Below are positions 53,379 through 62,332 of a DNA stretch of 64,000 nt, piece by piece. Source of the DNA: Desulfarculus sp. (lineage in GTDB: Bacteria > Desulfobacterota > Desulfarculia > Desulfarculales > Desulfarculaceae). The notes below the pieces were generated by a model. That model made no database searches and had not been told where the DNA came from. It saw only the letters and a list, made by a program, of their open reading frames with translations. Location of the stretch: NCBI GenBank assembly GCA_003605055.1, contig QZKP01000032.1, forward strand, positions 1 to 64,000, given 5' to 3'. Position 1 is the stretch's first letter. Each line of letters begins with the position of its first letter. The translations under genes and the position numbers were made by a program.

Positions 53379-54467
53379 ATGAGCGACCCGGCAACCCAGA
53401 TGCAGCAAAGCCTGGCCGCGGAAAACCTGGAAATGGCCTTTCTGGTCAAGCCGCACAACGTGTTCTACTTCGCGGGTTACGCCTCGGTCTGCTCTGGGGT
53501 GGTGCTGTTTCCGGACCAAGAGCCCGTGTTCTGCATCCTATGGCTGGACCTGCCCGAGGCCAAACAGGTCTGCCGGCTGCCCCGGCTGGCCAGCTACGTG
53601 TTCCCCCAGGACACGCTCATGGCGCGCATGGCCCAGATCGCGGCTAAGCACCGGCCGGACCCCAGGCGCATCGGCGTGGAAAAGGATTTCATGCTGGTGC
53701 GTGACTACGAGCTGCTGCGCCAGCGCTTTCCCCGGGCCGAGTTCGTGCACGTCAGCCCGCTGGTGGACCGGCTGCGGGCCATCAAGAGCCAGCGGGAGAT
53801 AGAGCTGATCCGGCGCTCGGCGGCCATCGCCGACCAGGCCATGACCGCGGCCCTGGCCGCGGTGGCGCCCGGGGTCAGCGAGCTGGAGGTGGCGGCCGAG
53901 GCCGAGTACGTCATGAGCAAGGCCGGCTCCCTGCGGCCGGCCTTCGGCACCTTCGTGGCCTCGGGACCGCGCACCCTGTTGGCCCACCCGCATGCCTCGC
54001 CCCGGGTGATTCAGGCCGACGAACCGGTGGTCATAGACCTGGGGGCCACCCACGGGGGCTACGCCTCGGACCTCTGCCGCACCACCTTCTCCGGCCCGCC
54101 CAGCCAGGCTCAGATAGACTATCTGCGCCTGGTGGCCAGGGCCCAGGCGGCCTGCGCCGGCGCGGTGCGCGACGGGGCCCTGTCCGGCGAGGTCTGGCAG
54201 GCGGCCCACCAAGTCCTGGCCGAGCAGGGCGTGGGCAAGCACCTGCCCAAGGATATAGGCTACGGGGTGGGGCTTCGGCAGTCGGAGTTCTATCCGGTCA
54301 TCGAGAAGGACAGCCGCACGGTGCTCCAGAAGAACATGGTGCTGGCCCTGATGCAGACCACCGCCTACTCCAAGGGGATCGGCGGCCTGCGCCTGGAGGA
54401 CACCTTCCTGGTCACCCAGGACGGCTGCGAGCGGCTCACCCGCCACCGGCAGGAGCTGTACTGCTAG
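53379..54467 (+). CDS. M24 (creatinase/prolidase fold) protein with lost metal ligands
   Basis: The 362-aa protein has a creatinase N-terminal domain (1-125) and a pita-bread domain. The two Asp ligands (Asp220 and Asp231 in VVIDLGATHGGYASDL) and the last Glu (Glu340 in LRLEDT) are present. The ligand His is replaced by Tyr295 (IGYGVGL instead of GHGIGL) and the first Glu is missing (LALMQTTAY instead of vxxEPgxY). A normal two-metal aminopeptidase is therefore unlikely. Creatinase itself is a metal-free member that hydrolyses C-N bonds, so a small-molecule amidohydrolase role is possible. It ends the one-way cluster. Confidence 0.8.
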   Translation: MSDPATQMQQSLAAENLEMAFLVKPHNVFYFAGYASVCSGVVLFPDQEPVFCILWLDLPEAKQVCRLPRLASYVFPQDTLMARMAQIAAKHRPDPRRIGVEKDFMLVRDYELLRQRFPRAEFVHVSPLVDRLRAIKSQREIELIRRSAAIADQAMTAALAAVAPGVSELEVAAEAEYVMSKAGSLRPAFGTFVASGPRTLLAHPHASPRVIQADEPVVIDLGATHGGYASDLCRTTFSGPPSQAQIDYLRLVARAQAACAGAVRDGALSGEVWQAAHQVLAEQGVGKHLPKDIGYGVGLRQSEFYPVIEKDSRTVLQKNMVLALMQTTAYSKGIGGLRLEDTFLVTQDGCERLTRHRQELYC

Positions 54468-54499
54468 GCAGCCGGGTGCCCCTAGCGGTCAAAAGCCTG

Positions 54500-56032
54500 C
54501 TAATGCTTTGCCGGCGCATTGCAGCCCCAGCGCGTTAACGCTCTTTCTAGGCGGCCCTTCCATAACGGCGGATGTGCATCGCGCCATGATGCGCGCAAGC
54601 GCTGGCAGGCTTCAGGCGACTTGTTTTGATCAAGAGCCAACTCAGCTTGATAATAGGCAACAGCCGATTTATATAAGGTTTCCTTAAAGACCGCCTCCGC
54701 CCGGCGATAGGCCCGTTGCGCCTCAGCCAAGCGGCCGAAGAGATGCAGGTTGCGGGCCCTGGCCAGGGCGAGCTTTGGCGGCTCTTTTTTCATCTCTTTG
54801 CGCAGATCGCGCAAGTAATGGTCCTGCAAATTATTTCCGTACCATTCCCTGGCCAGGCGAGGCAAGCCATTGTAGCCGGTGACCAAAGGCCGGCGATTGT
54901 TCAAGGTGCGCGGCTGATTGCCATAAAAGGCCCTGAGCAGGTTCTCCCTGGTATCCGGGTCGCCTTTGCGCAACGGGGTCGGGTTTTTTTGACCCAGCCG
55001 ATCGCCTATTTCCCGGAAGGAAAGCGGCCGGCCCCCGGGGCCCATGAGGGCGAACCCAAGATAAGGGTCGAACACCCCCCAACCCGAGGGGAAGGCAACC
55101 TCCAACACGCTGTGGGTGTCCTCGTTGAGAGGCTTGAACCCGGAGGTGATGACCCGGGATGACAGGCCCAGATAGGCCAGCATGTCGCCCAACACCCCAG
55201 CCTGGGTGTCGCACTTGCCGCCGCCGCGCACCAACACCTGCCAGTGAGTGTCGCCCACATAAGGACAGGTTTCGCGGCCCCACTGATCGGCCAGCCGGCT
55301 GAAGACGTAATGATAGGCCTGCCAGGCTTTTTGGTGTATGTCGTTTAGGCCGCGGGTGAGGCGGTTGGTCAGGCGCAGCAGTCCTACTCTTTCATATAAA
55401 TCCGGCAGAGAGTGGTCTCGCCAGGGGCTGTCCTGGTCGCTGGTCCGCCAGAAGCACCAGAAGGGGGAGCTGATTATTCGCCGGAAGTAGTGCCATAACC
55501 GGGTCGGCCAAGGGTCCGGCCGGCTCACCTTTACGCAATCTACGACCAGTGCCCCCTTGCCGCGATACCGCAGCCAGAACTCCAGGCGTTGGATGCCCAG
55601 GCCCATATCCGCCTCAAGGCTGATTTCCTGGCCGGCGCCATCCAGAAGCACCTGCTTTTGGGCCAGGACCCCCCGGCCGGAGCGCCCGGTTATCAACAGG
55701 ACCACCTGGCCGCCGGCTTGGCCCTCCGGCCGCGCGACCAAGCGCACTCGGACCCTGCCGAAGGCGTAAGGAAAGTCGGAATCAAAGCCCAGTTCCGCGG
55801 CGCTGCCAGCAGCGGGCTCTAAGCGGACCTCACGTAGCCCCGCGCCCCGGGGGTTGTCCATAATGCGGCCCTGTTTGATGGCGGCGGCCGCTTCGGCTTC
55901 GAAAAACAACCCCTCCAGGCTGTTCAGAAACAGCAGGGCGCCGGCATAGAGCGCGCAATAACCAAGCGCCAGGGCCAGCAAGCCACCGGACAGGCCGAGG
56001 ATCACGCCAATGAAGATTCTTTTGGTGCGCAA
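54500..56032 (-). CDS. membrane-anchored transglutaminase-like cysteine protease fold protein
   Basis: The 510-aa protein has an N-terminal transmembrane helix (about 7-37), an extracytoplasmic beta-rich region (60-170) and a transglutaminase-like core with Cys274 (GGKCDTQAG), His307 (EDTHSVLEV) and Asp322 (VFDPYLGF). The C-terminal 100 residues are helical and TPR-like. Such proteins can act as proteases, amidases or cross-linkers at the envelope. TTG 56032 is the only start in frame with a suitable signal anchor, but it has no clear ribosome site. It converges with the M24 gene at a gap of 32 bp. Confidence 0.72.
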   Translation of the reverse strand: MRTKRIFIGVILGLSGGLLALALGYCALYAGALLFLNSLEGLFFEAEAAAAIKQGRIMDNPRGAGLREVRLEPAAGSAAELGFDSDFPYAFGRVRVRLVARPEGQAGGQVVLLITGRSGRGVLAQKQVLLDGAGQEISLEADMGLGIQRLEFWLRYRGKGALVVDCVKVSRPDPWPTRLWHYFRRIISSPFWCFWRTSDQDSPWRDHSLPDLYERVGLLRLTNRLTRGLNDIHQKAWQAYHYVFSRLADQWGRETCPYVGDTHWQVLVRGGGKCDTQAGVLGDMLAYLGLSSRVITSGFKPLNEDTHSVLEVAFPSGWGVFDPYLGFALMGPGGRPLSFREIGDRLGQKNPTPLRKGDPDTRENLLRAFYGNQPRTLNNRRPLVTGYNGLPRLAREWYGNNLQDHYLRDLRKEMKKEPPKLALARARNLHLFGRLAEAQRAYRRAEAVFKETLYKSAVAYYQAELALDQNKSPEACQRLRASWRDAHPPLWKGRLERALTRWGCNAPAKH

Positions 56033-56114
56033 GTAATGCAGCCAGTTGTCTCAAGACAGTGATGATTTCGGAAAACCCGCTCTTTACACCCGGCCGGTAG
56101 GGGCTCTTAGCCCA

Positions 56115-56153
56115 TTAAAAATTCGGCGGTCTTCCTGACCCAGGAGACCGCCG
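56115..56153 (-). terminator. terminator of tRNA-Lys
   Basis: On the minus strand an 8-bp perfect outer stem (CGGCGGTC/GACCGCCG), extended by a TCCT/AGGA inner part, is followed by AATTTTTA. It lies 35 bp downstream of the tRNA-Lys 3' end. Confidence 0.85.
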
Positions 56154-56187
56154 AGCGGTGGACAGCTTAAGCAAGCTGGGTGTTTTT

Positions 56188-56263
56188 TGGTGGGCTGCGA
56201 AAGAATCGAACTTTCAACCTACGGATTAAGAGTCCGTTGCTCTGCCAGTTGAGCTAGCAGCCC
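56188..56263 (-). tRNA. tRNA-Lys (anticodon CTT)
   Basis: The 76-nt cloverleaf has acceptor GGGCTGC/GCAGCCC, D arm with AGCTCAACTGGCAGAGCA, anticodon stem ACGGA/TCCGT with loop CTCTTAA (anticodon CTT), and T arm GTTCGAT. CCA is encoded. Confidence 0.96.
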
Positions 56264-56460
56264 GTATGCGCTGTGTGCCTGTATTTATCAGCCCGGCCTG
56301 TTTTCGTCAACCGTTTTCAGGCGAAAATGCGACGGCAAGAGGGCTGGAAAAGACCGCGGCCCACGCCGCGCTCCGCCAGGCCCCGGCAGAACCCGGCTGG
56401 CTCGTCCCGGCGGGTCGTGGTAAGTTTCTGGCCGGATCGGCCTCCTGGAGGAGCGGCTTG

Positions 56461-56613
56461 GTGCAACCCACCGTGAAATGCGAGGACTACCGGGCCGGCC
56501 GGCGGCTGCTGGGGCTCAAGCAGCGCCTGGCCCAGGATGGGCTCTCACCCGAGGAGCGCCGCCGCCTGGAGGCTGAGATCGCCGAGTTGGAGCGCGAACT
56601 GGGTATGGACTGA
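56461..56613 (+). CDS. short coiled-coil protein, 50 aa
   Basis: GTG 56461 has GGAGGAG 7 bp upstream (TTG 56458 is one codon earlier). The product has a single charged helix with heptad-like Leu spacing (LLGLKQRLAQDGLSPEERRRLEAEIAELERELG). No family is recognised. It may be a small regulator or assembly factor. The longer frame to 56266 is not supported, since it runs back to the tRNA. Confidence 0.5.
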   Translation: MQPTVKCEDYRAGRRLLGLKQRLAQDGLSPEERRRLEAEIAELERELGMD

Positions 56614-56707
56614 CTTCATCATTTGTTCTTGAAAAGGGCCAACTCGCTTAGCCGGCTGGCAGTTGCGCTATTGTTTCAGGTGCGGGATATAGACCCAGGG
56701 GGTGGTA

Positions 56708-57193
56708 ATGGTGGATGAGTTGACCATCAGATCGGCCAGGCCGACGGATCATGGGCAGATCATTGCAGTCATGCCCGCATGGTGGGGCGGCCGCGACCTG
56801 AGATACGCAGTTCCGAGATTGTTTCTGGACCATTTCGCTAACACGTCATTTGTCATGGAACATGACGGACGCATGGTCGGGTTCATCATCGGTTTTTTGT
56901 CTCCGTCCCGTCCGGAGGAGGGGTACGCCCACTTCTTGGGCGTCAATCCTGGCTATCGCGGCCAGGGAATAGGCAGGTGTCTTTACGAGCGTTTCTTCGA
57001 GGCTTGCCGCGAAAACGGGCGCAGCATCGTCAGGGCATGCACCGCCCCGGTAAACAAGGCATCGGTGGCGTTTCATAGGGAAATGGGCTTCTCCCTCGTC
57101 CCCGGCGACGGTGAGAGTGACGGAATCCCGTTCATTCACGACTATAACCGGCCGGGCGACCACAAGGTGGAGTTTGTAAGGCGCCTCGGTTAG
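56708..57193 (+). CDS. GNAT family N-acetyltransferase
   Basis: The 161-aa protein shows the GNAT acetyl-CoA site in VNPGYRGQGIGRCLYERFFEACRENG (R/Q-x-x-G-x-G/A) and a C-terminal NKASVAFHREMGFS. ATG 56708 is preferred over GTG 56702, with AGGGGGT upstream. Its base composition is slightly lower in GC than its neighbours. The substrate is unknown. Confidence 0.85.
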   Translation: MVDELTIRSARPTDHGQIIAVMPAWWGGRDLRYAVPRLFLDHFANTSFVMEHDGRMVGFIIGFLSPSRPEEGYAHFLGVNPGYRGQGIGRCLYERFFEACRENGRSIVRACTAPVNKASVAFHREMGFSLVPGDGESDGIPFIHDYNRPGDHKVEFVRRLG

Positions 57194-57275
57194 GATGTAG
57201 TTTGGCGGGCTCGGCAATGCGACCGGGTGGCAGTCAAATTCTCTAAAAAAACCTAATCCCCGCATTTTCTGACAG

Positions 57276-59264
57276 CTAGGCCTCGGACTCCAGCGCCTCC
57301 AGCTCCAGGGCCATCTTCTCCCACTTGGCGGTCAGCTTGGCCACCCGCTCCTGGGCCTGGGCGTGGGCCTTGGTCAGGCGCGACCAGCGCTGGCCGTCGG
57401 CAAAGGCCGCCGGGTCCACCATCTCCTGCACCAGACCGTCCAACTCCGCGGCGGCTGCCTCCACCTGGGCCTCCACGGCCTGCACCTTGTCCCGGAGCGG
57501 CTTGAGCCGCTGGTAGCGCTCTTGGCGGGCCTGGGCCTCGGCCCGCTTCTGGGCCGCGCTCTTGGGTCCCGAAGTCTGGAGCCCCTCCGAGGCCCAGGAC
57601 GGGGCAGGGGCAGGGGCGGCCGGCGGCGCGGGGGTGGCGGCCTCGGCGTCGGACTCGGGCAGGCGTTGGCGCCATAGGCGCTGGAAGTCGTCGTAGTTGC
57701 CCGGCAACAGCGTCACCAGGCCGTGCTCCACGTAGGCCACCTTGTTGGCCACGACGTTGATAAGGTGCCGGTCGTGGCTGATCAGCACCAGGGTGCCTTG
57801 GTAGTCCTTGAGCGCCGTCTCCAGCACCTTGCGGCTGGCGATGTCCAGGTGGTTGGTGGGCTCGTCCAGCAAAAGCAGATTGGGCGCCTGGATCAGCAGC
57901 TTGGCCAGCACCAGTCGGGAGCGCTCGCCGCCGCTGAGCACCTTGACCTTCTTGAACACGTCGTCGCCGTGGAACAAAAAGGCGCCCAGCAGGGTGCGCG
58001 CCTGGCTCTGGGCCATCAAGCCGGCCACGCTGCCCAGCTCGCTGAGCACGTCGTTGTCCGGGTTCAGGTCCTGCAAGGCGTGCTGGGAGAACACGCCCAT
58101 CTTGACTCGGCCGCCCACCAGCCGCCGGCCGCCTTGGGGGCGCACCAGCCCGGCCAGAAGCCGCAACAGGGACGACTTGCCCGCGCCGTTGCGGCCCAGC
58201 AGAGCCAGGCGGTCGCCGCGCAGAAGCTGGAAGTTCAGGCCCCGGTACACCCGGTTGTCGCCGTAGGACAAGTCCAGGTCCAGAAGCTCCACCACCACCT
58301 TGGCTGAGCGGTCCACCGCGGGCAGCTCCAGGTGGATGGCCTGGTCCTGGGGGGGCGGCTTGAGCCGTTCCATCTTTTCCAGCATCTTCAGGCGGCCCTG
58401 TACCTGCTTGGCCCGGTCCTTGCGCGTGCGGTTCTTGTCCACGAACAGTTGTATCTGCTTGATGCGCTCCTGCTGGCTCTCATAGGCCGCCTGCTGGGCC
58501 TGGCGGCGGCGCTGGCGCTGCTCCTCGAACTGGCTGTAGTTGCCCCCGTAGGTGAACAACTGCCCGTCTTCCAGCTCCACGATGCGGTTAACCACCTTGT
58601 CCAGAAACACGCGGTCGTGGCTGACCAGCACCAGCGAGGCCGGGTTCTGCACCAGGTAGCCCTCCAGCCAGAGCAGGGACTCCAGATCCAGGTGGTTGGT
58701 GGGCTCGTCCAAGAGAATCAGGTCCGGGGCCGAGAGCAAAAGGCGGGCCAGGGCCGCGCGCATGAGCCAGCCGCCGGACAGGGTGGCCACGTCGCAATGG
58801 AATTGGGCCTGCGCAAAGCCCAGGCCGTGCAGCACCCGGCTGGCCCGGGCCTCCAGGTCGTAGCCGCCAAGTTGCTCGAACACCGACTGCAGCCGGCCTT
58901 GCCGCTCCAGAAGCTCGGTAAGCGCCTGCTCCTCTTGGGCCTGGCTAAGCTCCTGGTTCACCTCGACCAGCTCCTGCTCCACGGCGCCGAGCTGGTCGCC
59001 GGTCTCCATGGCCAGCTCCAGCACGGTGTGGCCGGACAGGTGCAGCAGCTCCTGGGGCAGATAGCCCAGGCGCAGGGCCTTGGCCCGGAACACCTGGCCG
59101 GCGTCCGGCTCGACCTGGCCCAGCATCAGGCCCAGCAGGGTGGACTTGCCCGCGCCGTTGGGCCCCACCAGGCCCAGGCGCTGGCCCGGGCCGATGTGCA
59201 GGCTCACGCCCCTCAGCACGTCCTGCTTGCCGAAGTACTTGCTGACGTTGTGCAGGGTGATCAT
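57276..59264 (-). CDS. ABC-F family ATPase
   Basis: The 662-aa protein has two ABC domains with Walker [12 protein letters not shown] and [11 protein letters not shown], signatures [16 protein letters not shown] and [15 protein letters not shown], and Walker [11 protein letters not shown] twice. A linker (about 240-310: [21 protein letters not shown]) and a long C-terminal coiled coil complete it. It has no membrane segment. ABC-F proteins bind the ribosome E site and aid translation. It resembles YheS/Uup-type members; no antibiotic-resistance subtype can be claimed. ATG 59264 lies about 105 bp from the divergent transporter gene. Confidence 0.92.
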   Translation of the reverse strand: MITLHNVSKYFGKQDVLRGVSLHIGPGQRLGLVGPNGAGKSTLLGLMLGQVEPDAGQVFRAKALRLGYLPQELLHLSGHTVLELAMETGDQLGAVEQELVEVNQELSQAQEEQALTELLERQGRLQSVFEQLGGYDLEARASRVLHGLGFAQAQFHCDVATLSGGWLMRAALARLLLSAPDLILLDEPTNHLDLESLLWLEGYLVQNPASLVLVSHDRVFLDKVVNRIVELEDGQLFTYGGNYSQFEEQRQRRRQAQQAAYESQQERIKQIQLFVDKNRTRKDRAKQVQGRLKMLEKMERLKPPPQDQAIHLELPAVDRSAKVVVELLDLDLSYGDNRVYRGLNFQLLRGDRLALLGRNGAGKSSLLRLLAGLVRPQGGRRLVGGRVKMGVFSQHALQDLNPDNDVLSELGSVAGLMAQSQARTLLGAFLFHGDDVFKKVKVLSGGERSRLVLAKLLIQAPNLLLLDEPTNHLDIASRKVLETALKDYQGTLVLISHDRHLINVVANKVAYVEHGLVTLLPGNYDDFQRLWRQRLPESDAEAATPAPPAAPAPAPSWASEGLQTSGPKSAAQKRAEAQARQERYQRLKPLRDKVQAVEAQVEAAAAELDGLVQEMVDPAAFADGQRWSRLTKAHAQAQERVAKLTAKWEKMALELEALESEA

Positions 59265-59370
59265 GGGGCCTATTTATAACCAGGCGGGCCCAACCTAGCA
59301 AGGCGGCGGGTGTTTATCCGCCCGGGCCAGGCGTGCTATCATCACGCGAATTCATGCGCGGGGAGGAGGC

Positions 59371-60669
59371 ATGCAGCAGGCGCCCCTGTACTACAATCTC
59401 ATCAGCCTGGGCGGCCTGGCCGCGCTGGTGGCCATCGCCCGGCTATGCGGCCTCAGGCGGGGGCCCACGGCCTGGCGCACCCTGGCCTGGGGCCTGGGCC
59501 TGCAACTGGCCATGGGCGCGCTGGTCTTCGCCCTGCCGGCCGGCCGGGGCGGGCTGCTGGCGGTGAACGCGGCCCTGGTCAAGCTCCTGGAGTTCTCCCG
59601 GGCCGGGGTGCACTTTTTGTTCGGACCCCTGGCCCTGGGCCCGGGGCAGCAGGGCTCCCTGGGCTTCATCCTGGCCCTGCAGGCCCTGCCCACCATCATC
59701 TTCTTCATGGCCCTGACCGCGCTCTTGTACCAGGCCGGCGTTCTGCAGCGGGTGGTGCGCTGGTTCTCGGCCGTGTTCGTGCGCAGCCTGGGCAGCAGCG
59801 GGGCCGAGTCCCTGGGCGTGGCCAGCCTGATCTTCGTGGGCGTGGAGTCCGCGGGCATGGTGCGGCCCTTCTTGCCCAGCTTCACCCGCTCGGAGTTCTT
59901 CTGCCTGCTCACCGCGGCCATGAGCACCGTGGCCAGCAGCACCCTGGGCATATACGTGGCCACCCTGCACCAGAGCTTCCCCAACATCGCCGGCCATTTG
60001 GTCAGCGCCTCGCTGATCAGCGCGCCGGCGGCCATCGTGGTGGCCAAGCTCATGGAGCCCGAGATTGGCCAGCCCCTCACCGCCGGCCGCACCGTGGACC
60101 CGGCCCTGGGCAAGTACGGCGGGTACATGGAGGCGGTGATCACCGGCTCCAACGACGGGGTCAGGCTGCTGGTGGGCATCGTGGCCCTCTTAATCAGCTT
60201 CCTGGGGCTGGTGGCCCTGGCCGACGGCCTGGTGGGCTGGGTCGGCGGTCTGCTGGGCGCGCCGGGGTTCAGCCTCCAGACCGTGTTAGGCTGGCTGGGC
60301 TATCCCCTGGCCCTGATCATGGGCGTGCCGCCAACGGACGCGGCCCAGGTGGGGGCCCTGCTGGGCCAGCGGGTGCTGGTCACGGAGATACCGGCCTATG
60401 CCCAGTTGAGCCAGCTCCTGGCCCAGCACGGCCTGGCCTACGACCGCAGCGCCCTGCTGGCCTCCTATGCCCTGTGCGGCTTCGCCCACGTGGCCTCGGT
60501 GGCCATCTTCGTGGGCGGGTTCGGGGCCCTGGCGCCGGGCCGCCTGGGCGAACTGAGCCGCCTGGGGCTCAAGGCCCTGTGGGCCGCCACTCTGGCCACG
60601 GTTATGACCGGTTGCATTGCCGGCATCTTCGCCAGCGGGGGGGCCAGCCTGCTGGGACTGGGCAATTGA
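59371..60669 (+). CDS. concentrative nucleoside transporter (CNT/NupC family)
   Basis: The 432-aa protein has the CNT repeat and signature segments: FILALQALPTIIFFMALTALLYQAGVLQ, GSSGAESLGVASLIFVGVESAGMVRPFL and the C-terminal half with GVPPTDAAQVGALLG and NDGVRLL near the Na+-nucleoside site. It imports nucleosides with Na+ or H+. ATG 59371 has GGGGAGGAGG upstream. The gene is alone on its strand. Confidence 0.88.
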   Translation: MQQAPLYYNLISLGGLAALVAIARLCGLRRGPTAWRTLAWGLGLQLAMGALVFALPAGRGGLLAVNAALVKLLEFSRAGVHFLFGPLALGPGQQGSLGFILALQALPTIIFFMALTALLYQAGVLQRVVRWFSAVFVRSLGSSGAESLGVASLIFVGVESAGMVRPFLPSFTRSEFFCLLTAAMSTVASSTLGIYVATLHQSFPNIAGHLVSASLISAPAAIVVAKLMEPEIGQPLTAGRTVDPALGKYGGYMEAVITGSNDGVRLLVGIVALLISFLGLVALADGLVGWVGGLLGAPGFSLQTVLGWLGYPLALIMGVPPTDAAQVGALLGQRVLVTEIPAYAQLSQLLAQHGLAYDRSALLASYALCGFAHVASVAIFVGGFGALAPGRLGELSRLGLKALWAATLATVMTGCIAGIFASGGASLLGLGN

Positions 60670-60692
60670 GGCCGGCTATAGGTCCGGCGCAC

Positions 60693-60729
60693 AAAAAAAC
60701 CAGCGGCAGGCACGTATGCCCGCCGCTGG
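60693..60729 (-). terminator. terminator of tRNA-Pro
   Basis: On the minus strand an 8-bp stem CCAGCGGC/GCCGCTGG with an inner GGCA/TGCC part is followed by seven T. It begins 15 bp past the tRNA 3' end. It may also help to stop transcription from the transporter gene on the other strand. Confidence 0.88.
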
Positions 60730-60744
60730 CTCAAGTTGGCTAAG

Positions 60745-60821
60745 TGGTCGGGACGACTGGATTTGAACCAGCGACCCCTTGAACCCCATTCAAGTGCGCT
60801 CCCAGACTGCGCCACGTCCCG
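60745..60821 (-). tRNA. tRNA-Pro (anticodon GGG)
   Basis: The 77-nt cloverleaf has acceptor CGGGACG/CGTCCCG, D arm TGGCGCAGTCTGGGAGCGCA, anticodon stem CTTGA/TCAAG with loop ATGGGGT (anticodon GGG) and T arm CTGGTTCAAATCCAG. CCA is encoded. Confidence 0.95.
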
Positions 60822-60856
60822 ACAGCGGAACTTTGTACCATCTGGCCGCGGGGTTG

Positions 60857-62068
60857 TCAATCATGGCCGCCCAGCGCCAACAGGGCCAAAAGGCCATTTT
60901 CCAAGGCCCGCAACGCCTCAGCCAGCTCCGCGTCCACCCGCCGAGGCCTGGGGAACCAGGCGGCCTCGATTTGCGCTGCCTTCGCCTCCGCCTCCTGGCC
61001 GGCCAGGCGGGCGGCCTGGGCCCGCAGCACGGCCGGGCCATTCTCAAAGACAGGCTCCAGGGCCGCCGCCAGCCTGGCGCTGATCGCCGCCGCCTGGGGC
61101 GCATCCGCTGTGGCCCGGGCCGCGGCCTGGCTCAGGCGCAGCAGGGACCAGAACTCCAGGCCCCGGGCGCCCCTCCGCCAAAGAGGCATGGCCGGGTGCC
61201 GCGGCTGCCACAGGCCCAGGTCCCGGCCCAGGTCCCACAGGGCCTGCGCCTGCTCGGCCAGAGCCGCCAAGCCGGGAAGGGGCGGGCCGGTCTGGCGAGC
61301 GGGCGCGGCCACGGCATCCTCGCCCAGCCAGCGCCGCCAAATGCTCGCCAGGGCCTGGGCCCCGGCCGGGCAGCCGGGCGTGTCCAGGTGCAGATAGGAG
61401 AGCAGCAGCCGGCCCCGGCCCAGGCGGGCCTGGATCACGGCCGGCTGGCCCCAGACACAGGCCGGGTCCAGGGCCCGGCCGTAGGCTGCCTCCAGGCCGG
61501 GCCAGGCCGTGGGATCAACCTGGTCCACCTCCAGGTCCGCGATGCACAGGCCCGGGCCCGGCCCCTGGTAGCGGGCCAGGACCTCGATATCCGGCGAAGC
61601 CGGCTCGGCGAACTGGCCCGGCCACCACACGTGGAACAGGCCGGGTTGCTGCTGGCACAGCCACAAGGCATGCGACTCTGCGCCGGGCGCGGGCGCGGCC
61701 CACACCGGGCCGGACAGGCCGGGCAGGCGCTGGCCATCCGCAGCCCGGCCCAGGGCCACCAGGCCCAGGCCGCCCTGCACCGCCAAGGCCAGGCCCGCGC
61801 CGCCGCAAAAGCCCAGATACACGCCGCCTCGCGCCACGAACTCGCGGATGGCCGCGGCCCCGGCCGGACCCAGGGCCGGGCTCTTCAGGGCCGGCCAGCC
61901 GCCGGGCGCCACCAGCAGGCGCGCGTCGGCCAGGCCGCCGGCGGCCACCTGGGACGCGCTGATGGGCGCGAGGGCCAGATTCAGGGCGCGGCAGGCATCA
62001 TAGGTGAATAAGGACCACAGCCCGCCGCGGTCCCAGAGCAGGCGGGCCAGGGCAGGGGAGGGGGGCAC
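60857..62068 (-). CDS. biotin-protein ligase N-terminal-like (BPL_N) glutamine amidotransferase-like protein
   Basis: BPL_N domains are class I glutamine amidotransferase-like folds of unknown biochemical role. The product has ALARLLWDRGGLWSLFTYDACR at the N-terminus, LLVAPGGWPALKSPALGPAGAAAIREFVARGGVYLGFCGGAGLAL with a candidate nucleophile Cys88 (GFCGGAG), and a long Ala-rich helical C-terminal part. I chose GTG 62068, which lies just outside the neighbouring repeat element; TTG 62119 and ATG 62104 would take their codons from the element. No strong ribosome site is visible for any, so the N-terminus is unsure. Confidence 0.72.
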   Translation of the reverse strand: MPPSPALARLLWDRGGLWSLFTYDACRALNLALAPISASQVAAGGLADARLLVAPGGWPALKSPALGPAGAAAIREFVARGGVYLGFCGGAGLALAVQGGLGLVALGRAADGQRLPGLSGPVWAAPAPGAESHALWLCQQQPGLFHVWWPGQFAEPASPDIEVLARYQGPGPGLCIADLEVDQVDPTAWPGLEAAYGRALDPACVWGQPAVIQARLGRGRLLLSYLHLDTPGCPAGAQALASIWRRWLGEDAVAAPARQTGPPLPGLAALAEQAQALWDLGRDLGLWQPRHPAMPLWRRGARGLEFWSLLRLSQAAARATADAPQAAAISARLAAALEPVFENGPAVLRAQAARLAGQEAEAKAAQIEAAWFPRPRRVDAELAEALRALENGLLALLALGGHD

Positions 62069-62071
62069 GGC

Positions 62072-62332
62072 TAGCCCGGATATTTTATGAGGGTTGGGTG
62101 GCATTAAACACTGAACCAATATTCATGGGGCCGTTATGAAAAAGGCGCCGACATTACCAGGGTACGGTTTGTACCCGCTTCCGGCACAGCCAGCCGCCGG
62201 CAGACAAGGCGTCTGGCGAGCGAGCGCCGCAGGTGTAGCCAAAGCTACATCGAGGCGCGAGTGAAGCCGGCAACGTAGCATGCCGGTGGCTGGCGAAGCC
62301 GGAAGCCCAACCCTCATGAAATATCCGGGCTA
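62072..62332. mobile_element. 261-bp foldback (MITE-like) element
   Basis: The element is bounded by 27-bp terminal inverted repeats, 62072-62098 and 62306-62332, that match at 26 of 27 positions (TAGCCCGGATATTT and so on). Inside are further inverted pairs, GCCAGCCGCCGGCA with its near-complement at 62279-62294, and a central palindrome TGTAGC-CAAA-GCTACA. The whole can fold on itself. There is no transposase. It lies exactly between BPL_N and tldD, and the tldD stop codon (62330-62332) is its right end. No target-site duplication is visible. Confidence 0.72.
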
